Shown here in pieces: positions 7,408 through 15,291 of a stretch of DNA of 64,000 bases. Numbering within the stretch: the stretch's first letter is position 1; each line of letters opens with the position of its first letter. Location of the stretch: positions 59,419-123,418 of the forward strand of contig JAHBSL010000015.1 in the NCBI GenBank assembly GCA_019639135.1, given 5' to 3'. Source of the DNA: Acidobacteriota bacterium (GTDB lineage: Bacteria > Acidobacteriota > Blastocatellia > Pyrinomonadales > Pyrinomonadaceae). The position numbers and the translations under genes are program-made. The notes under the pieces were generated by a model that had not been told where the DNA came from, ran no database searches, and worked only from the letters and a program-made list of their open reading frames with translations.

Positions 7408-7561
7408 AAACTTAATTTCAATTTAAATGATCTTCGTTTTGTTATCGCGATTCGGCGGCGTTTATAAATCTTTACAACCGAACCGCATCTGTTAACATTC
7501 TAACTTCGAAATCGCTGGGTGAAAAGCGTTTTGCAGGGTCGAAACGCTTTTCAGGGAGAAT

Positions 7562-8146
7562 ATGATGAAGCAATTTTTTCTTGGATTTCTTTTTGTCGCT
7601 GCGGCGGCGGTTAGTTCATTTGCACAGGGAAGCCAACCAAAGCTTGAGGCGGTGCCGAAGGTCGAACTCGACCGATACCTGGGCAAGTGGTACGAGATCG
7701 CCAAGTATCCGAATAAGTTTCAAAAGCAGTGCGTTGGCAACACGACCGCGACCTATTCGCAAAAGCAGAACGGCCGGCTTGAGCTGCTCAATGAATGCCT
7801 GAAGAAGGACGGTACGATGGAGGCCGCAAAGGGCGAAGCGAAGATCGCCGATAAGCAAACGAACTCAAAGCTCAAGGTGCGTTTTGCACCGGGTTTTATC
7901 TCGTTCCTGCCGTTCGTTTGGGCCAATTACTGGGTCATCGACCTCGCACCGGATTATTCCTATGCGGTCATCGGCGAACCCGGCCGCGATTACTTCTGGA
8001 TCCTGGCTCGCGAGCCCGAGATGGACGACGCGACCTATCAGCAGATCCTGCGAAGGGCCGAATCGATGGGCTTCAGCCCCGGGCGTGTAGAAAAAACGCC
8101 GCAGGGGGTCGAAACCATCCGCGGCGGCGTTTTGAACAGGACGTAG
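7562..8146 (+). CDS. blc: lipocalin, Blc-like
   Basis: 194 residues with a signal peptide (MMKQFFLGFLFVAAAAVSSFAQG). The lipocalin signature is explicit: DRYLGKWYEIAKYPNKFQKQC at about 37-57, with YWVIDLAPDYSYAVIGEPGRDYFWILAREP as the later beta strands. Bacterial lipocalins bind lipids, typically lysophospholipids or fatty acids, at the outer membrane. No lipobox Cys follows the signal peptide, so this one is predicted periplasmic or secreted rather than a lipoprotein. Two adjacent ATG codons make the start uncertain by one residue. Confidence 0.93.
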   Translation: MMKQFFLGFLFVAAAAVSSFAQGSQPKLEAVPKVELDRYLGKWYEIAKYPNKFQKQCVGNTTATYSQKQNGRLELLNECLKKDGTMEAAKGEAKIADKQTNSKLKVRFAPGFISFLPFVWANYWVIDLAPDYSYAVIGEPGRDYFWILAREPEMDDATYQQILRRAESMGFSPGRVEKTPQGVETIRGGVLNRT

Positions 8147-8157
8147 TTTCTTGATCT

Positions 8158-9159
8158 TCAGCTCGCGGCCGCACCGGCCTCGCTTTCGTGCTCGGCAAGA
8201 AAGCGTTCTGCATCGATCGCGGCCATGCAGCCCGTTCCGGCAGCGGTGATGGCCTGCCGATAGTAAGAATCCTGGGCGTCGCCGCAGGCAAAGACGCCCG
8301 GGATATTTGTTTTCATCGTTCTGCCTTCGGTCTTGAGATAACCTGTCTCGTCCATCTCGAGCACGCCCTTAAAGAGATCAGTATTCGGCTTATGGCCAAT
8401 GGCGATGAAAACGCCTTGCGTCTCGTAATCGTAGGTCGCGTTGGTCTCGGCGTTAAAGAGCGTGACCCGCTCAACGCCAGTCTCTTTGGTGCCATGAATC
8501 TCTTTGACCTCGGTGTTCCAGAGCACCTTGATCTTCTCGTGGCTGAGCACGCGGTCGGCCATGATCTTCGACGCACGGAACTCATCTCGGCGGTGAATTA
8601 CCGTCACCTCCGAAGCAAACTTTGTCAGGAACAGGGCCTCTTCCATCGCCGTATCGCCTCCGCCCACGACCACGATCGGCTTACCGCGGAAGAAAAAGCC
8701 GTCGCAGGTTGCGCAGGCCGAGACACCGTTGCCGCCAAAACCGTTCGGCACTGGGTCTTCGCCGGGAATCCCTAGCCACTTGGCCGAAGCTCCGGTCGCG
8801 ATGATAAGCGTTTCAGCTTCGATTGTGGTGGTTATTTCTTCGGCGTCCTGGCTTGATTTGCCGTAAAGCGTGAAGGGCCGCTTGGAGAGATCGACGCTGT
8901 CGATCCAGACATTGATGATCTCGGTACCGAATCGCTCGGACTGTTTGCGAAACTCGTCCATCAGTGCCGGGCCCATTATCCCTTCGGAAAATCCGGGATA
9001 GTTCTCGACGTCCGTGGTGATGGTCAATTGGCCGCCGGGCTGCGGCCCGTCAATTACGAGCGGTTCAAGCTGAGCACGAGAGGCGTAGATCGCCGCCGTA
9101 AGACCGGCGGGGCCGGAGCCTAGAATTACGACCTTCTTCTGAATCCTGTTTGGTTCCAT
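8158..9159 (-). CDS. trxB: thioredoxin-disulfide reductase
   Basis: Start chosen at MEPNRIQKKVVILGSGPAGL (ATG at 9157-9159), placing the FAD-binding GxGxxG about where the family has it; 333 residues. NADPH-dependent flavoenzyme that reduces thioredoxin. The redox-active CATC pair is at residues 149-152 (GVSACATCDGFFF), followed by the NADPH-binding VVGGGDTAMEEA and HRRDEFRAS. The C-terminal FACGDAQDSYYRQAITAAGTG closes the FAD site. It converges with the lipocalin gene, 11 bases apart. No trxA lies next to it. Confidence 0.96.
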   Translation of the reverse strand: MEPNRIQKKVVILGSGPAGLTAAIYASRAQLEPLVIDGPQPGGQLTITTDVENYPGFSEGIMGPALMDEFRKQSERFGTEIINVWIDSVDLSKRPFTLYGKSSQDAEEITTTIEAETLIIATGASAKWLGIPGEDPVPNGFGGNGVSACATCDGFFFRGKPIVVVGGGDTAMEEALFLTKFASEVTVIHRRDEFRASKIMADRVLSHEKIKVLWNTEVKEIHGTKETGVERVTLFNAETNATYDYETQGVFIAIGHKPNTDLFKGVLEMDETGYLKTEGRTMKTNIPGVFACGDAQDSYYRQAITAAGTGCMAAIDAERFLAEHESEAGAAAS

Positions 9160-9254
9160 TTGTTTTATATGTCGGCCTAAGTTCAATAAATAGTTGATAT
9201 AGGTTCGACCTTTATAGTATAACTATCGAGTATTTGGTTAGTCGAATGTTGGGG

Positions 9255-9306
9255 GCCGCACCGCACCTAAAGTAATCCCGAAATCGCGGGAGATATTCCG
9301 TGCGGC
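9255..9306 (+). promoter_or_regulatory. structured leader upstream of PilZ gene
   Basis: A stem GCCGCAC (9255-9261) pairs with GTGCGGC (9300-9306). Inside it TCCCG (9276-9280) pairs with CGGGA (9287-9291). The structure lies about 50 bases ahead of the PilZ start codon and could be a 5' UTR element. No known riboswitch class is recognised. Confidence 0.3.
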
Positions 9307-9355
9307 GGCATCGGACCCGGGCCGAATATATCCGATCCTGTTTTTCCTTTGTCAC

Positions 9356-9733
9356 ATGGTAACAACGAGCCAGCCCAAGTTTGAAGAAAGGCGATTTGCA
9401 CTTCGAATGGCGCTTCGCCTGCCGGTAGTTGTTTCCGGAAGGACGGAGGACGGAGCCGCCTGGAGCGAGCCGACCGAAACGGACGACATCTCTACGCTCG
9501 GCGCTCTTTTTCAGCTAAATCAGGAGATCGAGATCGGCGACAGCCTTTACCTGCGGTCCCATCGGCCGGACGGAGTTCCGGTCGAGGTGAAGGCAAAGGT
9601 CGTCCGCGTGACGCCGGCAAGCTACGGCTCACACCGCGTCGGCGTTACGATCATCGAACAGCAGGAAAGCTGGCTGCGGCTTTTCGTTGCCTGGATCGCC
9701 GATGACAACATAGCCGAAGGCGTAACAGAATAA
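9356..9733 (+). CDS. PilZ-domain protein
   Basis: 125 residues, essentially one PilZ domain. The N-terminal arginines (ERRFALRMALRLPV) and the ETDDISTLGALF stretch correspond to the RxxxR and [DN]xSxxG motifs that bind cyclic di-GMP. The second motif is slightly degenerate (DISTLG), so nucleotide binding is likely but not certain. PilZ proteins act as c-di-GMP receptors in motility and envelope control. A type IV pilus operon lies 6 kb downstream, but there is no operon link. Confidence 0.8.
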   Translation: MVTTSQPKFEERRFALRMALRLPVVVSGRTEDGAAWSEPTETDDISTLGALFQLNQEIEIGDSLYLRSHRPDGVPVEVKAKVVRVTPASYGSHRVGVTIIEQQESWLRLFVAWIADDNIAEGVTE

Positions 9734-9795
9734 CGAACGTATCAAAATCCACTAACAGGATCGGCAGGCCGAAAATTGCCTGTCGATAGTATTTT

Positions 9796-10578
9796 ATGAG
9801 CAACTATAATTCGATAAGCGTGGAGCACCGCGGACACGTTGCCGTGCTGACGATTAACCGGCCGGAGAAGCTGAACTCGCTTTCAAGCGAGGTGCATGCG
9901 GAGGGCATTGCCGCTCTCGATGAATTTCGCCGCGATGATGATGTGCGCGTGGTCGTGATAACCGGCGCCGGCGAAAAGGCCTTCATCGCCGGTGCGGACA
10001 TCAGCGAATTTGAGGGCAAAACTCCGGTAACGCAGCGGGCGGTCTTCTATGAGCGGACGCTTTTTAATCAGATAGATCTTTTCCCGAAACCGGTCATCGC
10101 GATGATCAACGGCTTTTGCCTCGGCGGCGGTAATGAACTTGCACTAGCCTGCGACCTCCGCGTGGCGAGCGAGAATGCGAAGTTCTCGCAGCCCGAGATC
10201 AATCTCGGCATAATGCCTGGCGGCGGCGGAACGCAGCGGCTTTCGCGCTTAATCGGCGAAGGCCGGGCGATGGAGATGATCCTCTCTGGCGATATGATCG
10301 ACGCCGAAACGGCACTTCGCTTCGGGCTCGTCAATCACGTTTTTCCGCTTTCGGAGCTCAAGGCAAAGACGATGGAGCTTGCAGAGAAGATCGCCGCGAA
10401 GGCTCCGATCGCACTGCAGCTTTGCAAGGAGGCGGTCAAGTTCGCCTCGCGGACAAGCCTCGATGAAGGACTGCGGCGTGAGGTTGACCTTTTCGCCATC
10501 GTCTTTTCAACCGAAGACAAACAGGAAGGCGTCTCCGCGTTTCTGGAAAAAAGAAAGCCGGAATTCAAGGGACGATGA
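9796..10578 (+). CDS. enoyl-CoA hydratase/isomerase (crotonase family)
   Basis: 260 residues. Crotonase fold with CoA-binding TINRPEKLNSLS and GEKAFIAGADISEF. The oxyanion-hole segment is MINGFCLGGGNELALACDLRVAS, and the active-site region FSQPEINLGIMPGGGGTQRL holds the catalytic Glu of hydratases. Members hydrate trans-2-enoyl-CoA in beta-oxidation or related degradative routes. The neighbours do not define a pathway. The stop codon is followed within 5 bases by a heptamer array. Confidence 0.92.
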   Translation: MSNYNSISVEHRGHVAVLTINRPEKLNSLSSEVHAEGIAALDEFRRDDDVRVVVITGAGEKAFIAGADISEFEGKTPVTQRAVFYERTLFNQIDLFPKPVIAMINGFCLGGGNELALACDLRVASENAKFSQPEINLGIMPGGGGTQRLSRLIGEGRAMEMILSGDMIDAETALRFGLVNHVFPLSELKAKTMELAEKIAAKAPIALQLCKEAVKFASRTSLDEGLRREVDLFAIVFSTEDKQEGVSAFLEKRKPEFKGR

Positions 10579-10582
10579 TCTT

Positions 10583-10694
10583 GAGTAACGAGGGATGAGT
10601 GTTAAGTGTTAAGTGATGAACGTTTCGTTATGTGGGATGTGGGATTCCAAGTTTATGATTCACCCCTCGTCACTTGTCACTAAACACTTGCCAC
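10583..10694. repeat. inverted heptamer arrays downstream of enoyl-CoA hydratase
   Basis: Left array 10583-10624 has six heptamers (GAGTAAC, GAGGGAT, GAGTGTT, AAGTGTT, AAGTGAT, GAACGTT). Right array 10660-10694 has five (TCACCCC, TCGTCAC, TTGTCAC, TAAACAC, TTGCCAC). The arms are roughly complementary. The array sits between the hydratase gene and tRNA-Ala. Confidence 0.75.
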
Positions 10695-10765
10695 TGGCTA
10701 TTGCAGCCCTTGACGCACAGAGGCAATTTCGGTAGATTCAGAATTTGCCCTTCGGGGCGGAATTT

Positions 10766-10843
<78 letters not shown>

Positions 10844-10851
10844 TTTAGGCA

Positions 10852-10886
10852 AAAAGAGGCTGTCCGAAAAGGCAGTCTCTTTTTTT
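10852..10886 (+). terminator. intrinsic terminator after tRNA-Ala
   Basis: An AAAGAG..CTCTTT hairpin with inner CTG/CAG and CC/GG pairs and a GAAAA-type loop is followed by a run of T. It lies about 10 bases past the tRNA CCA end. Confidence 0.6.
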
Positions 10887-11285
10887 GAGCGCCAGGTTGA
10901 AGTCGCAGCGCAGTTTGAACTTTCGCGTATAGCGATCAAGGTCGTATTCAGGATGTATGAGCAGAACCAGTCAATGTGGGGGCCAGGCTATGAGGATCTT
11001 GTGCCTGGGAATCAACAAGTGCGGCCTGCATAAAGAAGAAAGTACCTGAGGGCAAATTACCATCGCGAGAATAAGGCCATGGTCGCGGTGGTTAACTCGA
11101 TCTTCGTGGCAGCTTACCACCTCCTCACCCGTCGTCGGCAATACCCCCGACTTGGGGACGAACTACTTTGACGAACGCGACCGAAACTCCGTGAGGCTAC
11201 GCTGCAAAGCGTCTCGAAAACCGATCCCAGCTACAAACAGACAATTTCAGCCGGGCAGCAGAAAGAGGCTCCTAAATTCATTTGA
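10885..11285 (+). pseudogene. decayed IS110-like transposase C-terminal remnant
   Basis: Scattered frames recall the C-terminal half of IS110-family transposases: [11 protein letters not shown] (like WAGLCPGNNES), then NYHRENKAMVAVVNSIFVAAYHLL, then in another frame PDLGTNYFDERD. The pieces are in the family order but are split by stops and frameshifts, and the region between the first two is shortened. No intact reading frame or terminal structure remains. It is wedged between two tRNA genes. The call rests on motif recall, not on a search. Confidence 0.6.
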
Positions 11286-11306
11286 TTAGAGCCTCTTTTG
11301 GAGAAG

Positions 11307-11383
11307 TGGTGGCGGGGGGGAGGATCGAACTCCCGACCTTGGGGTTATGAATCCCACGCTCTAACCATCTGAGCTACCCAGCC
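11307..11383 (-). tRNA. tRNA-Met (CAT), elongator type
   Basis: Minus-strand cloverleaf with CCA encoded. The anticodon loop TTCATAA gives CAT. G1-C72 pairing argues against an initiator tRNA. Two stem mismatches are visible: T4 against C69 in the acceptor stem and A31 against C39 in the anticodon stem. The T arm GGGAG-TTCGATC-CTCCC is intact. Confidence 0.88.
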
Positions 11384-11522
11384 TGAAAGATAAGAGTATA
11401 GGTTGTGCCGCAAAAAAATCAAGCGAATTTCGGCGGTTCGTGCGCCGGGCGGTCTTGCGCTCGGGTCGTCTGCTGTTAGAATTTCCACTTGAGTTTTTAT
11501 CCGGGAGTAAACTTACCGCAGC

Positions 11523-12764
11523 ATGCCACTTGTCTTAGGAGCAGCCGTTGAGCACGCGCAGGTTCTACTTGCGCTCTTTATCATGATCGCCGCCGCGAAG
11601 GTGATGGCGGAGATATTTGAGCGGCTCAAGCAGCCGGCCGTCGTCGGTGAGATCCTGGCCGGCGTCGTTATCGGCCCGAGCGTGCTTGGCTGGGTCCAGC
11701 CCTCGGAGATCATCGGCATAGTTGCGGAGATCGGCGTCATCTTTCTGCTTTTCATGGTTGGGCTTGAGACCAAGCCGCAGTCCATTCTAAGAGTAGGAAA
11801 AAAAGCATTTCTGGTCGGCACACTCGGGGTGATCCTGCCTTTCATTGCTGGCTATTTCATTGCAATGGCCTGGGACGGCTCGTTTGTCGAGGCGATGTTC
11901 ATCGGGGCGGCTTTGGTGGCGACCTCGGTCGGGATAACGGCCCGCGTGCTCGGCGGGCTCGGCCTGCTCGATAAGCGAACGTCGAAGATCATTCTCGGAG
12001 CGGCGGTCATAGACGACATTCTTGGACTGATCATTCTTTCCGTGGTTTCAGCCGTTAGTACGGGCCAGGTCAATTACATCGAGCTTGGCAAAACGGCTCT
12101 GCTGGCGATCGGGTTTACGGCACTTGTCGCCACGATCGGCTCGCACGCAATGAAGCGGCTATCACCGCGGGTGGCGGCCCTGAGGCTCGACAAGCCATTT
12201 TTTAATACCGGCCTGATCTTGTGCCTTGGACTTTCGGTCGCCTCGATGTACGTTGGCGTTGCGGCGATCATCGGTGCCTTTCTTGCCGGGATGGCCCTTG
12301 CCGAACCGACCGAAGAGAATCACGGTATGCACAAGCTGACCTCGGGAGTGACAGAGTTTCTGGTGCCGTTCTTTTTGGTCAATATCGGGATGCAGCTTAA
12401 CCTTGCGGTCTTCAGGGAATGGGAAGTTATTGCGCTTGCCTTGGTCATCACATTCTTTGCATGCGTCACTAAATTCATCGGCTGCGGACTGGGAGCCTGG
12501 GGCCTCTCGCGGCGCGAGATGGCGCAGGTCGGTGTCGGGATGATCCCGCGGGGCGAAGTCGGCATCGTCGTCGCACAGATAGGTCTCGGACTTGCGGTGA
12601 TCACGGACAAGTTCTTCGCCGCCGTGCTTTTCATGGCGGTCGCAACGACGTTGATCGCACCGCCGTTGATCAAGTATTTCTTCGCGGAGGATAAGAACAA
12701 GGACGGAATTCCGGACCCGTTCGAGGAGCAGGATGTCTCTGGAGAGTTCACAAGGATCGGATGA
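11523..12764 (+). CDS. cation:proton antiporter, CPA2 (Kef/NapA-like) family
   Basis: 413 residues, about 12 hydrophobic segments. The family signatures are present: LKQPAVVGEILAGVVIGPSVLGW near residue 40, and ALVATSVGITARVL followed by AAVIDDILGLIILS, where the adjacent Asp residues are the ion-binding pair of CPA2 exchangers. It exchanges Na+ or K+ for H+ across the inner membrane. No cytosolic NAD-binding (TrkA-N) domain follows; the C-terminus is a short acidic tail (EDKNKDGIPDPFEEQ). Its last 32 bases overlap the DUF389 gene, so the two are translationally coupled. Confidence 0.92.
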   Translation: MPLVLGAAVEHAQVLLALFIMIAAAKVMAEIFERLKQPAVVGEILAGVVIGPSVLGWVQPSEIIGIVAEIGVIFLLFMVGLETKPQSILRVGKKAFLVGTLGVILPFIAGYFIAMAWDGSFVEAMFIGAALVATSVGITARVLGGLGLLDKRTSKIILGAAVIDDILGLIILSVVSAVSTGQVNYIELGKTALLAIGFTALVATIGSHAMKRLSPRVAALRLDKPFFNTGLILCLGLSVASMYVGVAAIIGAFLAGMALAEPTEENHGMHKLTSGVTEFLVPFFLVNIGMQLNLAVFREWEVIALALVITFFACVTKFIGCGLGAWGLSRREMAQVGVGMIPRGEVGIVVAQIGLGLAVITDKFFAAVLFMAVATTLIAPPLIKYFFAEDKNKDGIPDPFEEQDVSGEFTRIG

Positions 12765-14169
12765 GAAAAAGGCTCCGGGACTGCTGACGCGGTGGTTCCG
12801 CTATCTGCGCTTTCTGCTCGCAATCCGCGGCGGTACGGACGTCAACGGCACGATCGAGGAGATCTGCGAGAACGTAAAGCTCCGCGGAGCGAACACGTGG
12901 CTGCTGATCTGTTCGGCACTGCTTGCCTCTATCGGCCTTGATGTGAATTCAACGGCGGTGATCATCGGGGCGATGCTCATTTCGCCGCTGATGTCGCCGA
13001 TACTCGGTGTCGGGCTTGGAGTTGCCATACTTGACCGGCAGCTCCTGAAGAGATCGGTCGGCAGTCTCGGCATCGCGACACTCGTCTCGCTCTTGACGAG
13101 CTTTATCTATTTTCTCATCTCGCCGTTCGCAGAAATGACCTCCGAGCTAAGCGCCCGGACAACGCCGACCATTCTCGATATCGGGGTGGCGTTCTTTGGC
13201 GGTATGGCGGGCGTTGTTGCCGGCTCGCGTATGCGGAAAACGAACGCAATACCGGGCGTGGCGATCGCAACCGCGTTGATGCCGCCGGTCTGCACTGCCG
13301 GGTTCGGGCTTGCGACCGGAGATTGGACGACGTTTCTCGGGAGCTTTTACCTCTTCTTTATCAACGCTTTCTTCATTTCGCTCGCTACCTACTTGATCGC
13401 TGTTTGGCTGAAATTCCCGAAGAAGGCAAGGCTAAACGAGGAGCAGGGTGTTCGCGTGCGGCAATCGGTGATCGCCTTCGCCGTTATAGCGACCATCCCG
13501 AGTGGTTTGATAATGTGGGGCGTTCTTGACCGGCTAAAGACCGAGCGCGGCATCCGAAACCTGATAAACGCCGAGTTCAGGAAGGACGACCGGCAAGCCT
13601 TTCGCTGGACGCTTTCAAAAGAGGACGGCCGGACGCTGCTCAAGATCTACACGTTCGGCGCCCCGATCACGCCCGAGGAAGAGCAGCGCCTTCGTCTTGT
13701 GAAGAACGAGTTTGGCCTCTCATCTTTAGATATGAAGATCTACAAGATGAATGTCTCGCCATCGGAGTTCAAAAACATCACCGGCGAGTTCGAGGCGAGC
13801 CTGGTCGATGGCCTCCGGGCGTTGAGCGAGGTTGACCAGAACCGTTCCAAAGAGCTTGAAGAGCTACGAAAAGCACTTGCCGACCTGACGAAAAAGAACG
13901 ATCCGCTCGAGGCCTATGCAATGGAGGTGACCGATAGGTTTGCGAGCGTTGAAGCTGCGGAGTGGCAGCCGCCGACAACTTTCGACGCGGTTGAGGCATC
14001 AACTGAAAAGACAGTGCTGACCGTGAGATTTCGGCCCGAGGCGGACGAGGCCGAACGCGTCCGCGACCTGCGGGCGATCGGCCGGACACTTGCAGAACGC
14101 TGGCCCAAGCGTAGGCTCACAGCCGTTGAGGAGAAGCAGGAGAATGCGGTTACCGAACCTGCACAATAA
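12733..14169 (+). CDS. DUF389 (TIGR00341-type) membrane protein
   Basis: 478 residues. The membrane half (about 50-260) carries the conserved DUF389 core: LLICSALLASIGLDVNSTAV, IIGAMLISPLMSPILGVGLG and VAIATALMPPVCTAGFGLATG. The C-terminal 200 residues are soluble with a coiled-coil stretch (RSKELEELRKALADLTKKND). The family function is not established. It overlaps both the antiporter upstream (32 bases) and the PEGA/TPR gene downstream (26 bases). This suggests a coupled envelope or ion-homeostasis unit; that is inference. Confidence 0.9.
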   Translation: MSLESSQGSDEKKAPGLLTRWFRYLRFLLAIRGGTDVNGTIEEICENVKLRGANTWLLICSALLASIGLDVNSTAVIIGAMLISPLMSPILGVGLGVAILDRQLLKRSVGSLGIATLVSLLTSFIYFLISPFAEMTSELSARTTPTILDIGVAFFGGMAGVVAGSRMRKTNAIPGVAIATALMPPVCTAGFGLATGDWTTFLGSFYLFFINAFFISLATYLIAVWLKFPKKARLNEEQGVRVRQSVIAFAVIATIPSGLIMWGVLDRLKTERGIRNLINAEFRKDDRQAFRWTLSKEDGRTLLKIYTFGAPITPEEEQRLRLVKNEFGLSSLDMKIYKMNVSPSEFKNITGEFEASLVDGLRALSEVDQNRSKELEELRKALADLTKKNDPLEAYAMEVTDRFASVEAAEWQPPTTFDAVEASTEKTVLTVRFRPEADEAERVRDLRAIGRTLAERWPKRRLTAVEEKQENAVTEPAQ

Positions 14170-15094
14170 AAAAGCGATCCTTACGGGGGCGGCGCGTGTT
14201 TTCGCTCTCGGGCTGTTCGCATGCGCGTTTGCGGGCAGCGGCCTCGCCCAGCGAACCGCTTCGGCACCGGCTTTCACAATAAAAACCGAACCCGGAGCAA
14301 AGATCTGGCTTAACAATATATATTTCGGGACGGCCGGGGATAATGGCGAACTTTCGGTCAATCTTCCACCGAAAGCACCGATCGAGGTGCGAGTACGTGC
14401 GACGGGGTACGCGCCGGCCGCGGTTAGGGCGGGTGCGCAAAGAACGGTGACCGTGGCTCTCAAGCGGACAGACGACGCCGCCGAGCTCGCATTTCAAGCC
14501 GCCGAACGGCAGGCAACGATCGACCGCCGCGAAGGGATCGAGCTTTACGAGAAGGCGATCGAGCTACGGCCGGCGTTCATAGAGGCACATCTCGCTCGGG
14601 CGCGGCATCTGATCGAGACGGGCGATTTCATAGAGGCCGAAGCATCGCTCGCCGCGGCGAGGAAGACCGCTCCAATGCTTCCCGAGATATCGGCGATCGC
14701 GGGCAGGCTTTATCGCGAGGAGGGCGACTTCGCAAAGGCCGAGGCGGCATTCAAAAAAGCGCTCGCAGACGGCAAGGGCTTTCAGCCCGAGGCATTGACC
14801 GGACTCGGGATGCTATATGCCGACCGGGCCGAAACGCCGCGAGGGGAAGATACGCTTGCAGCGACTCTCGAATACTACTCTCTGGCGGAAAAGTACCTGC
14901 GAAAGGCGATAGAGCAACTTGCCGGTGCTCCGGATGCTAAGGTCGTTTTCCAGTATCTCGGCCGGCTCCTGGAGCGGCAGGACAAGGCCGCAGAGGCCAT
15001 CGAACTTTACCAAAAATTCCTCAAGATCTTTCCTGATAGCGTTGAGGCAACCGCTGTCCGCTCCTTCATTGAACAACTCCGGCGCCCGCAATAA
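14144..15094 (+). CDS. exported PEGA/TPR protein
   Basis: 316 residues from ATG at 14144, preceded by GGAGA. A longer frame starting 54 bases upstream lacks this signal and is rejected. A signal-type hydrophobic segment (VFALGLFACAFAGSGLAQ) is followed by a PEGA-like beta domain (FTIKTEPGAKIWLNNIYFGTA) and then TPR helices from about residue 105 on (EGIELYEKAIELRPAFIEA, GDFAKAEAAFKKAL, KAAEAIELYQKFLKIFPDS). It is the third gene of the overlapping antiporter-DUF389 operon and probably a periplasmic scaffold. Confidence 0.85.
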   Translation: MRLPNLHNKKAILTGAARVFALGLFACAFAGSGLAQRTASAPAFTIKTEPGAKIWLNNIYFGTAGDNGELSVNLPPKAPIEVRVRATGYAPAAVRAGAQRTVTVALKRTDDAAELAFQAAERQATIDRREGIELYEKAIELRPAFIEAHLARARHLIETGDFIEAEASLAAARKTAPMLPEISAIAGRLYREEGDFAKAEAAFKKALADGKGFQPEALTGLGMLYADRAETPRGEDTLAATLEYYSLAEKYLRKAIEQLAGAPDAKVVFQYLGRLLERQDKAAEAIELYQKFLKIFPDSVEATAVRSFIEQLRRPQ

Positions 15095-15140
15095 GCGGCA
15101 CACTGTTTCATTCTGACCTGTTTTCTGTCAAAAAAGCACC

Positions 15141-15169
15141 TTGACACGGTTAGAATAAATGCGTATTAT
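15141..15169 (+). promoter_or_regulatory. sigma70-type promoter of the pilB operon
   Basis: TTGACA at 15141-15146 and TATTAT at 15164-15169 with a 17-base spacer, a near-consensus promoter about 120 bases ahead of pilB. Confidence 0.75.
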
Positions 15170-15175
15170 CTTTTT

Positions 15176-15198
15176 ACAACGGTGTTTACCACTGTTGT
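15176..15198 (+). promoter_or_regulatory. dyad over the predicted pilB transcription start
   Basis: ACAACGGTG-TTTAC-CACTGTTGT, an inverted repeat matching at 8 of 9 positions, beginning 7 bases after the -10. It is placed where a repressor operator would sit; a 5' mRNA hairpin is the alternative. Confidence 0.4.
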
Positions 15199-15291
15199 TA
15201 CGCCGTCTCTTCATTTGAATTGGTCAAAGAAAGACTCTTCACTTCTACTTCTGATCCGGTTTCCTTTTTTTCAGGTATCCGACGCAAATAA

